64,000 bases of DNA, from assembly GCA_002401965.1 (NCBI GenBank), contig NVUR01000002.1, positions 1-64,000 of the forward strand. The letters run 5' to 3'. The first letter of the stretch is position 1. Each line of letters opens with the position of its first letter. The notes below the pieces were generated by a model, which saw only the letters and a list, made by a program, of their open reading frames with translations, was not told the DNA's origin and searched no databases. The DNA comes from Alphaproteobacteria bacterium (GTDB lineage: Bacteria > Pseudomonadota > Alphaproteobacteria > Micavibrionales > Micavibrionaceae). Below are positions 1 to 7,819 of this stretch, piece by piece. A program made the position numbers and the translations under genes.

Positions 1-68
1 GATAAGCCTTAATCCTGATAAAAGTAAACGTGAAAAGGAAGTTAAAATTGCAGCATGATTTGAAAATT

Positions 69-749
69 TCACATGACAACTTCCTTGACACCTTCCGGTG
101 TTCGTAAATGAGTAAAATCTTTGTTTGGTGAATTGGGCGATAAATTTTCCGTTTCGACGCGTTCATGCCACCATGATCGAAATGCGAGAATATCGTTTCT
201 GGTTATTTTCTCAATCGACAAGTCACCGCAAACTAATATGAAATTGTTGACTGCCTTTAATTTCGGGTTCTTCCATTTCCTGAGCTGATCTTCACTTTTT
301 CTAGTATGGTTAGGTTTCTCAAATTCAATAAATGAGTCTATTGCCTCACTAATTGGGAAAGAGGGCTTTTCTTCTCCACCGAGTAAAGCACTTATATTTT
401 CAGGTGTTTCAGGGACATCGGATTGCAAGGCATCCAGACGATGTACTATTTTTTCAATATCAGAACTGGCAAGCTCTGATATTGATTTATAAGAGAAGTT
501 GAATGTTTGAGCTGTATGAACAGCCTTATGATATGAGTGGTTCTTATCGAGAGAGGTGTTTTCTGATAATTTCGACCAGAGCCTATCCAGCTCTTCTCGT
601 AATACCGATGCGCGCTGAATGGCAACAGCCTCAGATGTTGTCTTTAAACTTACTTGTATGACATCTTGATATTCATAATATTTTTTATACCTTTTAGGTA
701 TACGGCGTTTGAAGTGATACCAAGATTTTATTTTTATAATATGGCGCAT
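69..749 (-). pseudogene. Truncated tyrosine site-specific recombinase (integrase), N-terminal part only
   Basis: The 226-residue product has the N-terminal layout of a phage or island integrase. A basic start (KIKSWYHFKRRIPKRY) looks like the small N-terminal domain common in proteobacterial island integrases, and a helical core-binding domain follows (about residues 110-215, ending NSPNKDFTHLRT). The catalytic domain with R..HxxR..Y should follow but is absent: after HLRT the frame gives ten unrelated residues and stops. The other two frames down to base 1 also show no integrase-like continuation, so this looks like a rearrangement rather than a single frameshift. The gene reads away from the 3' end of tRNA-Ser(GCU), 142 bp away, the usual arrangement for a tRNA-integrated island. 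The fragment should lack recombinase activity. Confidence 0.75.
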
Positions 750-891
750 GTGTGACGTTTTGTGTGAAAAATGTGTGATGTTTTACAATAACAGTGTTAA
801 GTAAATATTCCGTTTACGTCAATGACTTATCTTGAAAGCCACGGTCACAATTGATTTTGAGGGAGTGTTAATTTTAAGAATGTGGGGAAAG

Positions 892-984
892 TGGCGGAGA
901 CTGAGGGATTCGAACCCTCGATAGAGCTATAAACCCTATACACCCTTAGCAGGGGCGCGCCTTCAGCCACTCGGCCAAGTCTCC
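892..984 (-). tRNA. tRNA-Ser (anticodon GCU)
   Basis: Read on the minus strand, the 5' acceptor GGAGACT pairs with AGTCTCC near the 3' end, followed by discriminator G and an encoded CCA. The anticodon arm is CGCCC-CTGCTAA-GGGTG, giving anticodon GCT for AGC/AGU serine codons. A long variable arm and a T-arm with GGTTCGAATCC are present, as expected of a class II serine tRNA. The 3' end faces the truncated integrase, so this gene is the probable attachment site of the island remnant. Confidence 0.97.
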
Positions 985-996
985 TAATAAGCACAG

Positions 997-1026
997 ATAT
1001 CTTGTATATACGCTATGCAAAGTCAA
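997..1026 (-). promoter_or_regulatory. Probable promoter of tRNA-Ser
   Basis: On the minus strand, TTGACT (1021-1026) and AGATAT (997-1002) are 18 bp apart and lie just upstream of the tRNA 5' end at 984. This fits a sigma70-type promoter. It is called from position and hexamers only. Confidence 0.45.
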
Positions 1027-1124
1027 ACTTTTCTATAGCATCTATATGCACTTGTCTAGACAAAAATATGCACTATAAAAAGTTTTAAAAATAATGGTGT
1101 GAAAGTAGTCTGAAGTGCGACTGG

Positions 1125-2147
1125 TTACGTTAAACACGTTATTCTATCCTCGATCTGGTGTAAATGATTATAGAACACCTCATGAGGTGTTCTATAATTT
1201 AGGCATCGTCTTGGCGTGTGATGTAGCTTTTCACAAATCCGATTAATCTGCACCTGTGATACTTCATTGATATTGGTTTTTCTCGGTAGAAACTGCCTTA
1301 CACGGCCGTTCGTATTTTCATTCGTTCCTTTCTGCCACGGTGTCTGCGGATCACAATAATAACTCCCAAGTTCCACATGTTTTTCTAGCAATTTCCATGC
1401 AAGAAACTCGGAACCACGATCAAAGGTTACAGAGCACCGTGAATGACGGGGGAGGGATACAAGCTTATCCCTGATCTTCGACATCACTGGCTCTGAACGC
1501 CTATTCTGGTTTTTAATCAAATAGGTATAGCGGCTCTGGCGTTCAACCAATGACGTGATATTAGCATTGCCAAACTCACGCCGAAATATCATTAAATCAC
1601 CTTCCCAATGACCGAACCCTTGGAGCTCATCAATATCTTCTGGTCGATTGTGAATACTTAGTTCATGCGGGATACCGCGTAAATGACGTGGCTTTCTTGT
1701 AAAACGTTTACGCCTATTTTTGAAAGATTTACGCAAGTAACGATACAGTTTCAATTCACGCCCTTCAGAGCTGTAAATGAAATCATATATTGTTTCACGG
1801 CAGACATAAAAACCATCAATGCCAAGGCGTTTAAGGTAACCAGCTATTTGATCTGGCGACCATGGGAACTGAAGCTTGCTGATGACAAACGCTTTGAACT
1901 CAGGGTAACGAATAAGCTTACGTAGCTTAAACCTACGGCGCTTGGCAAATTCCTGAGCATTCACATGAAAGTAACCACGTACGAATGGATCTTCATGATA
2001 AAATGAGTTGCGGCGAACCTCACGAAAGATCGTAGCACGATGACGGCCAAGATATTCTGCAATTGAAGTTTTGCTCCTGCCAGCTTCTAATAATTTGTAA
2101 ATTGTTCGGCGTTCATCCAAACTCAATTGACTATAATTTTTACTCAT
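1125..2147 (-). CDS. IS30-family transposase
   Basis: DDE transposase of about 340 residues. The N-terminus has the IS30 helix-turn-helix (QLSLDERRTIYKLLEAGRS, then SIAEYLGRHRATIFREVRRN). The catalytic core shows GHWEGDLM (first Asp), TFDRGSEF (second Asp) and the IS30 hallmark TNENTNGRVRQFLP (Glu). It ends with the conserved NYRTPHEVF. The start is taken at the ATG at 2147, giving MSKNYSQ; a longer in-frame ATG at 2198 lies inside the right inverted repeat and is less likely. No internal stop or frameshift is visible. Confidence 0.9.
   Translation of the reverse strand: MSKNYSQLSLDERRTIYKLLEAGRSKTSIAEYLGRHRATIFREVRRNSFYHEDPFVRGYFHVNAQEFAKRRRFKLRKLIRYPEFKAFVISKLQFPWSPDQIAGYLKRLGIDGFYVCRETIYDFIYSSEGRELKLYRYLRKSFKNRRKRFTRKPRHLRGIPHELSIHNRPEDIDELQGFGHWEGDLMIFRREFGNANITSLVERQSRYTYLIKNQNRRSEPVMSKIRDKLVSLPRHSRCSVTFDRGSEFLAWKLLEKHVELGSYYCDPQTPWQKGTNENTNGRVRQFLPRKTNINEVSQVQINRICEKLHHTPRRCLNYRTPHEVFYNHLHQIEDRITCLT
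1167..1198. repeat. Perfect 32-bp palindrome inside the transposase 3' end
   Basis: The sequence around AACACCT-CATG-AGGTGTT reads the same on both strands over 32 bases. It overlaps codons of the conserved NYRTPHEVFYN motif. It could form a cruciform in DNA or a hairpin in RNA. No T-run follows, so it is not a classical terminator. Confidence 0.8.
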
Positions 2148-2338
2148 TTTGACTTTCTCCATTGCCCGCAATAGGGCACATTTCATAGAAAGTCGCACTT
2201 CATTTTAGATTCCACCTGGTGACAGGCCGTTTCTACAATAATTTCCATTAGGGCATTATGACAATTTATTTCAAGTGCCATACGCCTTTCATAATTTACA
2301 CAATTGCCTTTGATTATTTTTTTATCTAACATGCCCCC

Positions 2339-3340
2339 ATGTATATAAATCCATTTTATATTTTAAGATCGGCACAGCGTAAGCGAGAGGATATGATCTC
2401 TTACGTTATGCAGGATAAATTCTTTGCTGAAATGATGCATGATATGGTGGATTTCGGTCATGAAATTTCCTTTTCTTTACGTGGCGGGGCAGGCGCGTAT
2501 CAGCCTTTTTCCGTGCAGACAGAAAAAATTGATACACCAGAAAAGCAACTGCAATTTACCAGTGGTTTCTGGCGCATGATTGAACAAGGTCACGTTATGG
2601 CGAAGCTGCGCTTTTCTGCTTTATCTGGTGGCGATATGAACGCACATTATTTATTACATGAAATGATGCATTTTTATCAGGATATGCACGGGCTTTACCT
2701 GTTGCCGATTCATGAACAAGGTGTATTTCCTGTTCTTCTTGACGCAAAAAGCGATGTTATCGCAATTCTATTTTGTGAGGCTTGGGCAGAGGTCGAAGCG
2801 ATCCGCACATCATGGGCTTTACGAGAAAAGGGCAATGCACATGGTTGGAACGGCGCAATAGCATCACCCGATTGGCGCGATTTGGCGCGTGCCTACGATA
2901 ATGATTTGACGAACGGCGTAGATGAGGCCAAGGCCGCGGCGGATACATTCCACAGATGGTATACGGGCAAGCATCGACATTTCTACGAAGCACATGCTTT
3001 GAACATTCATGAAACAAATTTGGCGCGCTTTCAACAGGGTGTCGCGGACATAAATCAAGCCGACCTAACCCAAAATTTCAGAGTGCTGGAGCTACCGATG
3101 TTGGTGGCGCGTTTACCAAAAGGCGGAATTCCTAAGTTTTTCCACCAAATTGACTGGATGGATGACACTTATAATAAGGTCGCATCTCCCGATATTTTGA
3201 CGCGCATACAGAATTTAGAACAACAATATGGCGTTGCCGATAACCCGAATATTCAAGAGATAAAATGCGGCGCGCCACCATATTTATGGCACCGCTTACG
3301 CAGCGCAGCACAAGAATCATCGGAAATACCACCACATTAA
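2339..3340 (+). CDS. Putative zinc metallopeptidase-like protein, function unknown
   Basis: A 333-residue protein of no family I can name with certainty. It has HEMMH within YLLHEMMHFYQDMHG (about residues 105-119), matching the HExxH zinc motif. About 35 residues later CEAWAEVEA supplies a glutamate that could be the third ligand, as in gluzincins. No signal peptide or membrane helix is evident, so it is probably cytoplasmic. It stands alone between the IS30 element and the M16 peptidase. The first ATG has a poor ribosome site; the ATG at 2393, preceded by GCGAGAGG, is an alternative start 18 residues in. Metallopeptidase activity is inferred from the motif only. Confidence 0.6.
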   Translation: MYINPFYILRSAQRKREDMISYVMQDKFFAEMMHDMVDFGHEISFSLRGGAGAYQPFSVQTEKIDTPEKQLQFTSGFWRMIEQGHVMAKLRFSALSGGDMNAHYLLHEMMHFYQDMHGLYLLPIHEQGVFPVLLDAKSDVIAILFCEAWAEVEAIRTSWALREKGNAHGWNGAIASPDWRDLARAYDNDLTNGVDEAKAAADTFHRWYTGKHRHFYEAHALNIHETNLARFQQGVADINQADLTQNFRVLELPMLVARLPKGGIPKFFHQIDWMDDTYNKVASPDILTRIQNLEQQYGVADNPNIQEIKCGAPPYLWHRLRSAAQESSEIPPH

Positions 3341-3443
3341 CGCATCAGTGATATAGTGATTTGACCTTAACGGGCAAAAACGACATCATTATTATCATCA
3401 AACAACTATTGTTTTTTCGCCACTTTGTTTGTATGAATATGCA

Positions 3444-4712
3444 ATGACATCTCTTAAAATTACAAAATTATCAAATGGTTTGCGTGTTGTAACAGACAAT
3501 GTTGCATCGGTGGAAAGCGTCGCTGTCGGCGTTTGGATCGGTGTTGGAACGCGTGATGAGGATTTAATCCATAACGGCACGGCGCATATGGTTGAACATA
3601 TGTTGTTCAAAGGCACAAAGACACGTAATGCATTGGAAATTGCGAAAGTGATCGAAAATGTCGGCGGACATATTAATGCCTATACCAGCCGCGAATTGAC
3701 CAGCTATCACATTCATCTGTTGAAGGATGACCTACCGCTGGCTGTGGATGTGTTATCAGACATTGTACAACATTCAACAATGCCCGAGGACGAAATAGAG
3801 CGAGAGCGCAATGTGATTTTGCAGGAAATCGGCATGTGCCATGATACGCCCGATGATATTATCTTTGATAATTATTTTGAAACCGCTTACCCGAAGCAAT
3901 CTTTCGGTGCGCCAATTTTGGGGACAAATCAAATTATTGAGGGCATGAGCCGCGAAACCCTGATGGATTTCACGAAACAGCTTTATACGCCTTCAAATAT
4001 GGTGATATGTGCCAGCGGCAATATTGACCATGATCGCTTTATTCAGAAAATAGAAGAAAAATTTAACGCTCTGCCCGATGATACGGAGCAGATGAAAACC
4101 CCTACAAATTATCACGGTGGTGAGCATAGAGAATCTCGCGATCTGGAGCAAAGCCACGTTATTCTGGGCTTTAATGGTGTATCGCGTGTCAGTGATGATT
4201 ATTACGCGGCGCAGACTCTGGCGACGTTAATGGGCGGGGGGATGTCTTCACGCTTGTTTCAAGAGGTGCGCGAAAAACGGGGTCTTGTTTATTCGATCTA
4301 CAGTTTCCATTCCGCGCATTCTGACGGCGGTCAGTTCGGAATCTACGCCGGCACGGGGCCAGATAAACTACCGGAATTAATCCCTGTGATTTGTGATGAA
4401 GTAAAGAAAATTGGCACTACCATTACCTCAGCAGAGCTTTCCCGCGCCAAAGCGCAACTGCGATCATCCATCCTGATTGCCCGTGAATCGATGATGAGCC
4501 GCGCCGATCAAAATGCCAAGGCGATTTTATTGCGGGGCTCTATCCGCTCTCCTGAGGACATCATAGAGCGCATTGATGCGGTGAATATCAAAGCCTTGAA
4601 AAAAGTGGCGGGGCAGATATTCTCGTCTGCGCCAACGCTCGCCGCGTTGGGGCCATTAGGGGCTTTGGAAAGTTTCGATAAAATTAAAGTGCGCTTAACA
4701 TCAGTGAATTAG
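3444..4712 (+). CDS. M16 family zinc peptidase (processing-peptidase-like)
   Basis: About 422 residues, the size of alphaproteobacterial relatives of the mitochondrial processing peptidase beta subunit. The N-terminal half carries the inverted zinc motif HxxEH in HMVEHMLFKGT, with a downstream glutamate in EIERERNVILQEI as third ligand. The C-terminal half has the family's VREKRGLVYSIYSFHSAHSD (glycine and Arg/Tyr substrate-binding region). No signal peptide is seen. The start is set at MTSLKITKLSNGLRV, where the conserved family N-terminus begins; an ATG five codons upstream is also in frame. Neither has a clear Shine-Dalgarno sequence. The physiological substrate in bacteria is unclear. Confidence 0.9.
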   Translation: MTSLKITKLSNGLRVVTDNVASVESVAVGVWIGVGTRDEDLIHNGTAHMVEHMLFKGTKTRNALEIAKVIENVGGHINAYTSRELTSYHIHLLKDDLPLAVDVLSDIVQHSTMPEDEIERERNVILQEIGMCHDTPDDIIFDNYFETAYPKQSFGAPILGTNQIIEGMSRETLMDFTKQLYTPSNMVICASGNIDHDRFIQKIEEKFNALPDDTEQMKTPTNYHGGEHRESRDLEQSHVILGFNGVSRVSDDYYAAQTLATLMGGGMSSRLFQEVREKRGLVYSIYSFHSAHSDGGQFGIYAGTGPDKLPELIPVICDEVKKIGTTITSAELSRAKAQLRSSILIARESMMSRADQNAKAILLRGSIRSPEDIIERIDAVNIKALKKVAGQIFSSAPTLAALGPLGALESFDKIKVRLTSVN

Positions 4713-4739
4713 TGATAGGTTAAAACTTGCTCCGTCAAA

Positions 4740-4783
4740 AAGGAATAAATTCCTTGACGCGATGGGGTAATATCCTATATATT
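4740..4783 (+). promoter_or_regulatory. Promoter with overlapping operator-like palindrome
   Basis: TTGACG at 4754-4759 and TATATT at 4778-4783 are 18 bp apart (TATATA at 16 bp also fits). An inverted repeat AAGGAAT-AA-ATTCCTT at 4740-4755 overlaps the start of the -35 element, a position suited to a repressor site. No downstream protein gene reads in this direction, so the promoter probably serves the candidate RNA that follows. Confidence 0.45.
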
Positions 4784-4789
4784 CCCGTA

Positions 4790-4909
4790 AGACTGGTTCG
4801 CATGAAAGAACCTCAGGCCGTCGGCAGGCTCATCAGCCTTGGGTAGTCCTACGCAGGAAAGATCATGCTCCTATAAGGCTATATGCGCGATTTATGGGCG
4901 CCCATTTTT
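4790..4909 (+). ncRNA. Candidate structured small RNA of unknown family
   Basis: About 120 nt lying between a promoter-like sequence and a terminator-like end (ATGGGCGCCCAT followed by five T residues, 4894-4909). Internal hairpins include GGTTC/GAACC (4795-4799 with 4808-4812) and AGGCT-CATC-AGCCT (4826-4839). Outer segments GACT (4791-4794) and AGTC can also pair. I checked it by eye against 4.5S, 6S and tmRNA hallmarks without a match. A short open frame over its end looks like chance. Boundaries are estimates from the promoter and terminator positions. Confidence 0.4.
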
Positions 4910-5050
4910 ATATCAATGCTGATATTGGATAAAAGAGAAAAAAGCAGGAACAGACACGATAGAAACAAGGAAAACACTCAGGCTACTCGTCCCTTTTTAT
5001 CATTCAGCAAGCCAGCGAACTCTTTTGTCATGCCAAGCAAACGCCCATCC

Positions 5051-5131
5051 TGTCATCCCGAGAAAGAGCAACGACTAGGGATCTAAATCTCCACCACAAG
5101 AAGATCTCTCCACGCTATGTTCGGGATGACA
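5051..5131. repeat. Palindromic interspersed-repeat-like element
   Basis: The ends TGTCATCCCGA (5051-5061) and TCGGGATGACA (5121-5131) are perfect 11-bp inverted repeats. Inside them AGGGATCT (5077-5084) and AGATCTCT (5102-5109) form a second, near-perfect arm pair. This resembles the palindromic elements with TGTCATCCCGA ends that are scattered in some alphaproteobacterial genomes, notably Rickettsiales. The surrounding 4910-5228 holds no convincing gene. Confidence 0.6.
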
Positions 5132-5228
5132 CTGTAGAATAGGAAATTTTAAAGGCAAGCAGGAGAATAAATTCTACGAACAAACTAATAAGGCAGAGGT
5201 TTTTAGTCTTTCAAGGGGGCTGCGCGCT

Positions 5229-5651
5229 TTATCTTGTAATTAAAATAACGGCAACTGTTGCCATTATCAGGCCTGCTATTTGCGTTAATTTGAGCGTCTC
5301 ATGAAAGAAAAAAATGCCTAAGAACACTGCGAAGATAGCGGGAACAAATCTTGCGATTGGTGTTGCAAGGCTAATCGGCGCGCCGGCTTTAAACATATAG
5401 AAGATACCGACATGCGCGATCGTAATACAAAACCCAACCAATATATAAAGCAGCATTCCTTTACCAGAAGATGTTGATTTTACAATGCTTTCTTGTGCAA
5501 AAGGTAAAAAACATAGAGCAAGAAAGAGGGCGGATATCATTGTTATGACTAAGGCGACAAGTGGGTCTAAAGTGCCTTTTGCCAATTTAGCAAAAAAGTG
5601 AATTCCTGTTGCCGCAACAACGACAATTGACGTGAAATGATACCATAGCAT
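5229..5651 (-). CDS. Small EamA-type (DMT superfamily) membrane protein
   Basis: 140 residues with four to five hydrophobic segments, one EamA half-domain in length (full EamA transporters have two repeats and about 300 residues). The C-terminal segment APISLATPIARFVPAIFAVFLGIFFFHETLKLTQIAGLIMATVAVILI matches the typical last part of an EamA repeat, with the HE motif after the penultimate helix. Such half-size proteins usually dimerise, as in small multidrug resistance or EmrE-like transporters. The substrate cannot be told. It lies 59 bp downstream of motB on the same strand but is probably unrelated to motility. Confidence 0.75.
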   Translation of the reverse strand: MLWYHFTSIVVVAATGIHFFAKLAKGTLDPLVALVITMISALFLALCFLPFAQESIVKSTSSGKGMLLYILVGFCITIAHVGIFYMFKAGAPISLATPIARFVPAIFAVFLGIFFFHETLKLTQIAGLIMATVAVILITR

Positions 5652-5710
5652 AACCTATGTATAGAGTTATCAGCCTGTAAATGCAATGTCCTACTTTTCT
5701 GTGGTATCGC

Positions 5711-6688
5711 CTAAGGAAACTCAACCATTCCAGGGGTTTTTTGGTAAGGGTTTATTGGGATGGTTGGAAGTGGGGGAGCTTCCTCAATGAAATCGCTTTC
5801 ATCCTCTATCAAGTCGTCATCCTCTTCGGGCGCTGGCGGGGCGGTTAGCTCTTCTTTTAACAATATTAAGGTAATTCGCCTGTTTCTGGCATCCAGTGGG
5901 TCATCCACGATTAGGGGCAGTGTATCTGCCTTGCCCATAACATTATTGAGACGTTCTACAGGTATACCCGCGCCCAACATAACACGGCGTGATGCATTGG
6001 CACGATCCGCTGACAGCTCCCAGTTCGTATATGTTGCCCCCTTGGCATAGCGCGTGGCATCGGTGTGCCCACGAATGGATAGTTCATTGGGCATATCGAG
6101 AACAATTTCGGTGATTTGTTCTAACAAAAGTTTGGTTTTGCCAAACATTCGCGCACTGCCTGGCGGAAACATGGATTCGCCCTCTTGATCGGTGATTTGA
6201 ATGCGTAAGCCCTCTAGCGTGACATCAATCAGCAGGTTTTTGGACAGCTTGGCAAGGGCTTTGTTTTCTTGTACGGCTTTTCTTATTTTCTCAGCTGTTT
6301 TTTCGAAACGTTTCTTTTCCGCGGCTTCACGCGCTTTGGCAACGGTTGATTTACTCTTTGTTCCACGCTTGCGTTGTGTGCTGACTTGTTGTGGGATAAT
6401 AGGGTTTTTGTTAGAGGCCATAGCACCTTCCGGTGACATGGTTAAGCCGCCCATAAGACCGCCTGCACCACTTTTACTGTCGGAAATCATGGGGTGGCTA
6501 GGGTTGAAATAATCGGAAATAGCATTTTTTTGTTCCTTGGTTGTAACATTCAACAGCCACATGAGCAAAAAGAACGCCATCATTGCCGTCACAAAATCGG
6601 CATAGGCCACTTTCCATGCACCACCATGATGAACATAGGGCAGCGCAACAATTTTAATATTAATGTCTATGTGGTCTGATTGAGACAT
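5711..6688 (-). CDS. motB: Flagellar motor stator protein MotB
   Basis: 325 residues. A short cytoplasmic N-terminus leads into one transmembrane helix, AWKVAYADFVTAMMAFFLLMWLLN (about residues 23-46), with the proton-binding Asp in YADFVTAM. A low-complexity linker follows. The OmpA-like peptidoglycan-binding domain (about residues 165-280) contains LSIRGHTDATRY and RASRRVMLGAGIPVERL. An acidic, proline-rich tail (PPAPEEDDDLIEDESDF) is unusual in length. It is 22 bp downstream of motA, so the two stator subunits are surely co-transcribed. Confidence 0.95.
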   Translation of the reverse strand: MSQSDHIDINIKIVALPYVHHGGAWKVAYADFVTAMMAFFLLMWLLNVTTKEQKNAISDYFNPSHPMISDSKSGAGGLMGGLTMSPEGAMASNKNPIIPQQVSTQRKRGTKSKSTVAKAREAAEKKRFEKTAEKIRKAVQENKALAKLSKNLLIDVTLEGLRIQITDQEGESMFPPGSARMFGKTKLLLEQITEIVLDMPNELSIRGHTDATRYAKGATYTNWELSADRANASRRVMLGAGIPVERLNNVMGKADTLPLIVDDPLDARNRRITLILLKEELTAPPAPEEDDDLIEDESDFIEEAPPLPTIPINPYQKTPGMVEFP

Positions 6689-6710
6689 GTGTTTTTCGTT
6701 TATCTTTCTA

Positions 6711-7604
6711 TTAGCCTGTTGGTGGCGGCGGTAATTCGTTTAAGATTTCTTCCAGTTCGGCAAAACTGGGGGCAATGCCATGGGGCAGGGCTTTGCGTGC
6801 GAATTCAACGGCAACTTGCGGGGCTGCACCACTAAGGAACCCGACGATACCTGCTCTTAAAACTTTGTAATACATAACTTTGGAATCTGCTTTTTCTTGC
6901 ATCGCTTCTGATAGAGGTCCAACCATACCGTATGAGATCCACACGCCAAGGAACGTACCAACAAGCGCGCCCCCGATCAGTTTACCCAGAACTTCTGGTG
7001 GTTCGGAAATTGAGGCCATGGTTTTGATAACCCCCAACACTGCCGCAACAATACCAAGGGCAGGAATACCTTCGGCCATCATGTGAACCGCGTGGGCGGG
7101 ATGACCTTCGTGATGTGCTATTTCCGCTATTTCTTTATCCATTAAGCTGCCGATTTGCCCCGGATCTTCGTTGCCTAATGATATAATACGGAAATAATCG
7201 CAGACAAATTCAACGGCATGATGATTGCCGTTGAATTTAGGGAATTGATTAAAAAGCTCACTATCATTCGGGTTTTCAACATGGACTTCTAAGGCGAGGA
7301 AGCCTTTCGAACGTGCCAGCTTAAACATTGTGAACATCATACTGAGCAGCTCTATATAGTCGTCTTTTTTATACTCAACGGGCTTAATCATAACGTTTAA
7401 GCCTTTTATAGAGGCTTTAATTGTGTCAATGGAGTTGGCAATCATAAATGCTGCAAACGCACAGCCCATAATAATTACCGTCTCACCAGGGGCTGCGGGA
7501 ACAATAACGCCCATAAGAAGGTGCATTGCCTTTTCAAAGCCGGCAGTCATAACAAGACCACCAAATGTCGCTCCGAAAACCATAAGAAAGCCGACCATTT
7601 TCAT
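6711..7604 (-). CDS. motA: Flagellar motor stator protein MotA
   Basis: 297 residues, the normal MotA length, with four hydrophobic helices: two at the N-terminus (MVGFLMVFGATFGGLVMTAG and ETVIIMGCAFAAFMIANS) and two after the cytoplasmic loop (GIPALGIVAAVLGVIKTM and GALVGTFLGVWISYGMVGPL). With MotB it forms the proton channel of the flagellar stator. An AAAGGAT ribosome site precedes the start. motA leads the motAB pair. The rest of the flagellar genes lie outside the window. Confidence 0.96.
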   Translation of the reverse strand: MKMVGFLMVFGATFGGLVMTAGFEKAMHLLMGVIVPAAPGETVIIMGCAFAAFMIANSIDTIKASIKGLNVMIKPVEYKKDDYIELLSMMFTMFKLARSKGFLALEVHVENPNDSELFNQFPKFNGNHHAVEFVCDYFRIISLGNEDPGQIGSLMDKEIAEIAHHEGHPAHAVHMMAEGIPALGIVAAVLGVIKTMASISEPPEVLGKLIGGALVGTFLGVWISYGMVGPLSEAMQEKADSKVMYYKVLRAGIVGFLSGAAPQVAVEFARKALPHGIAPSFAELEEILNELPPPPTG

Positions 7605-7819
7605 TGTCTGATTTTATCCTTTTTCATACTGTATTGCAGCGAGATCGCATGCACGGGCAATACTTGCCCAAAAAATAAATTAGATGACTATAGAATACGC
7701 AGTGGATATATGACGCGAAAGAATGAATGCAGAGCCATATATGGAATTTATGTCTTATTATGCTGTTTTTTCCCTTGAAAATCAAGAAATTGGATATATT
7801 TTTTAATAAATATAAACCA

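Larger units (their letters stand above)
1111..2202 (-). mobile_element. IS30-family insertion sequence
   Basis: About 1.09 kb bounded by perfect 12-bp inverted repeats: TGAAGTGCGACT at 1111-1122 and its reverse complement at 2191-2202. They enclose one transposase gene that fills nearly the whole element. Length and single-gene layout are typical of IS30. The outer flanks show no clear short target duplication, so the exact ends may lie a few bases away. The copy appears intact and may be active. It sits between the tRNA-Ser promoter and the next gene. Confidence 0.85.

Noticed and set aside
4883-5086. Open frame of 67 codons after the M16 peptidase gene
   Set aside because: Low-complexity product, no ribosome site, overlaps the candidate terminator and the palindromic repeat region.
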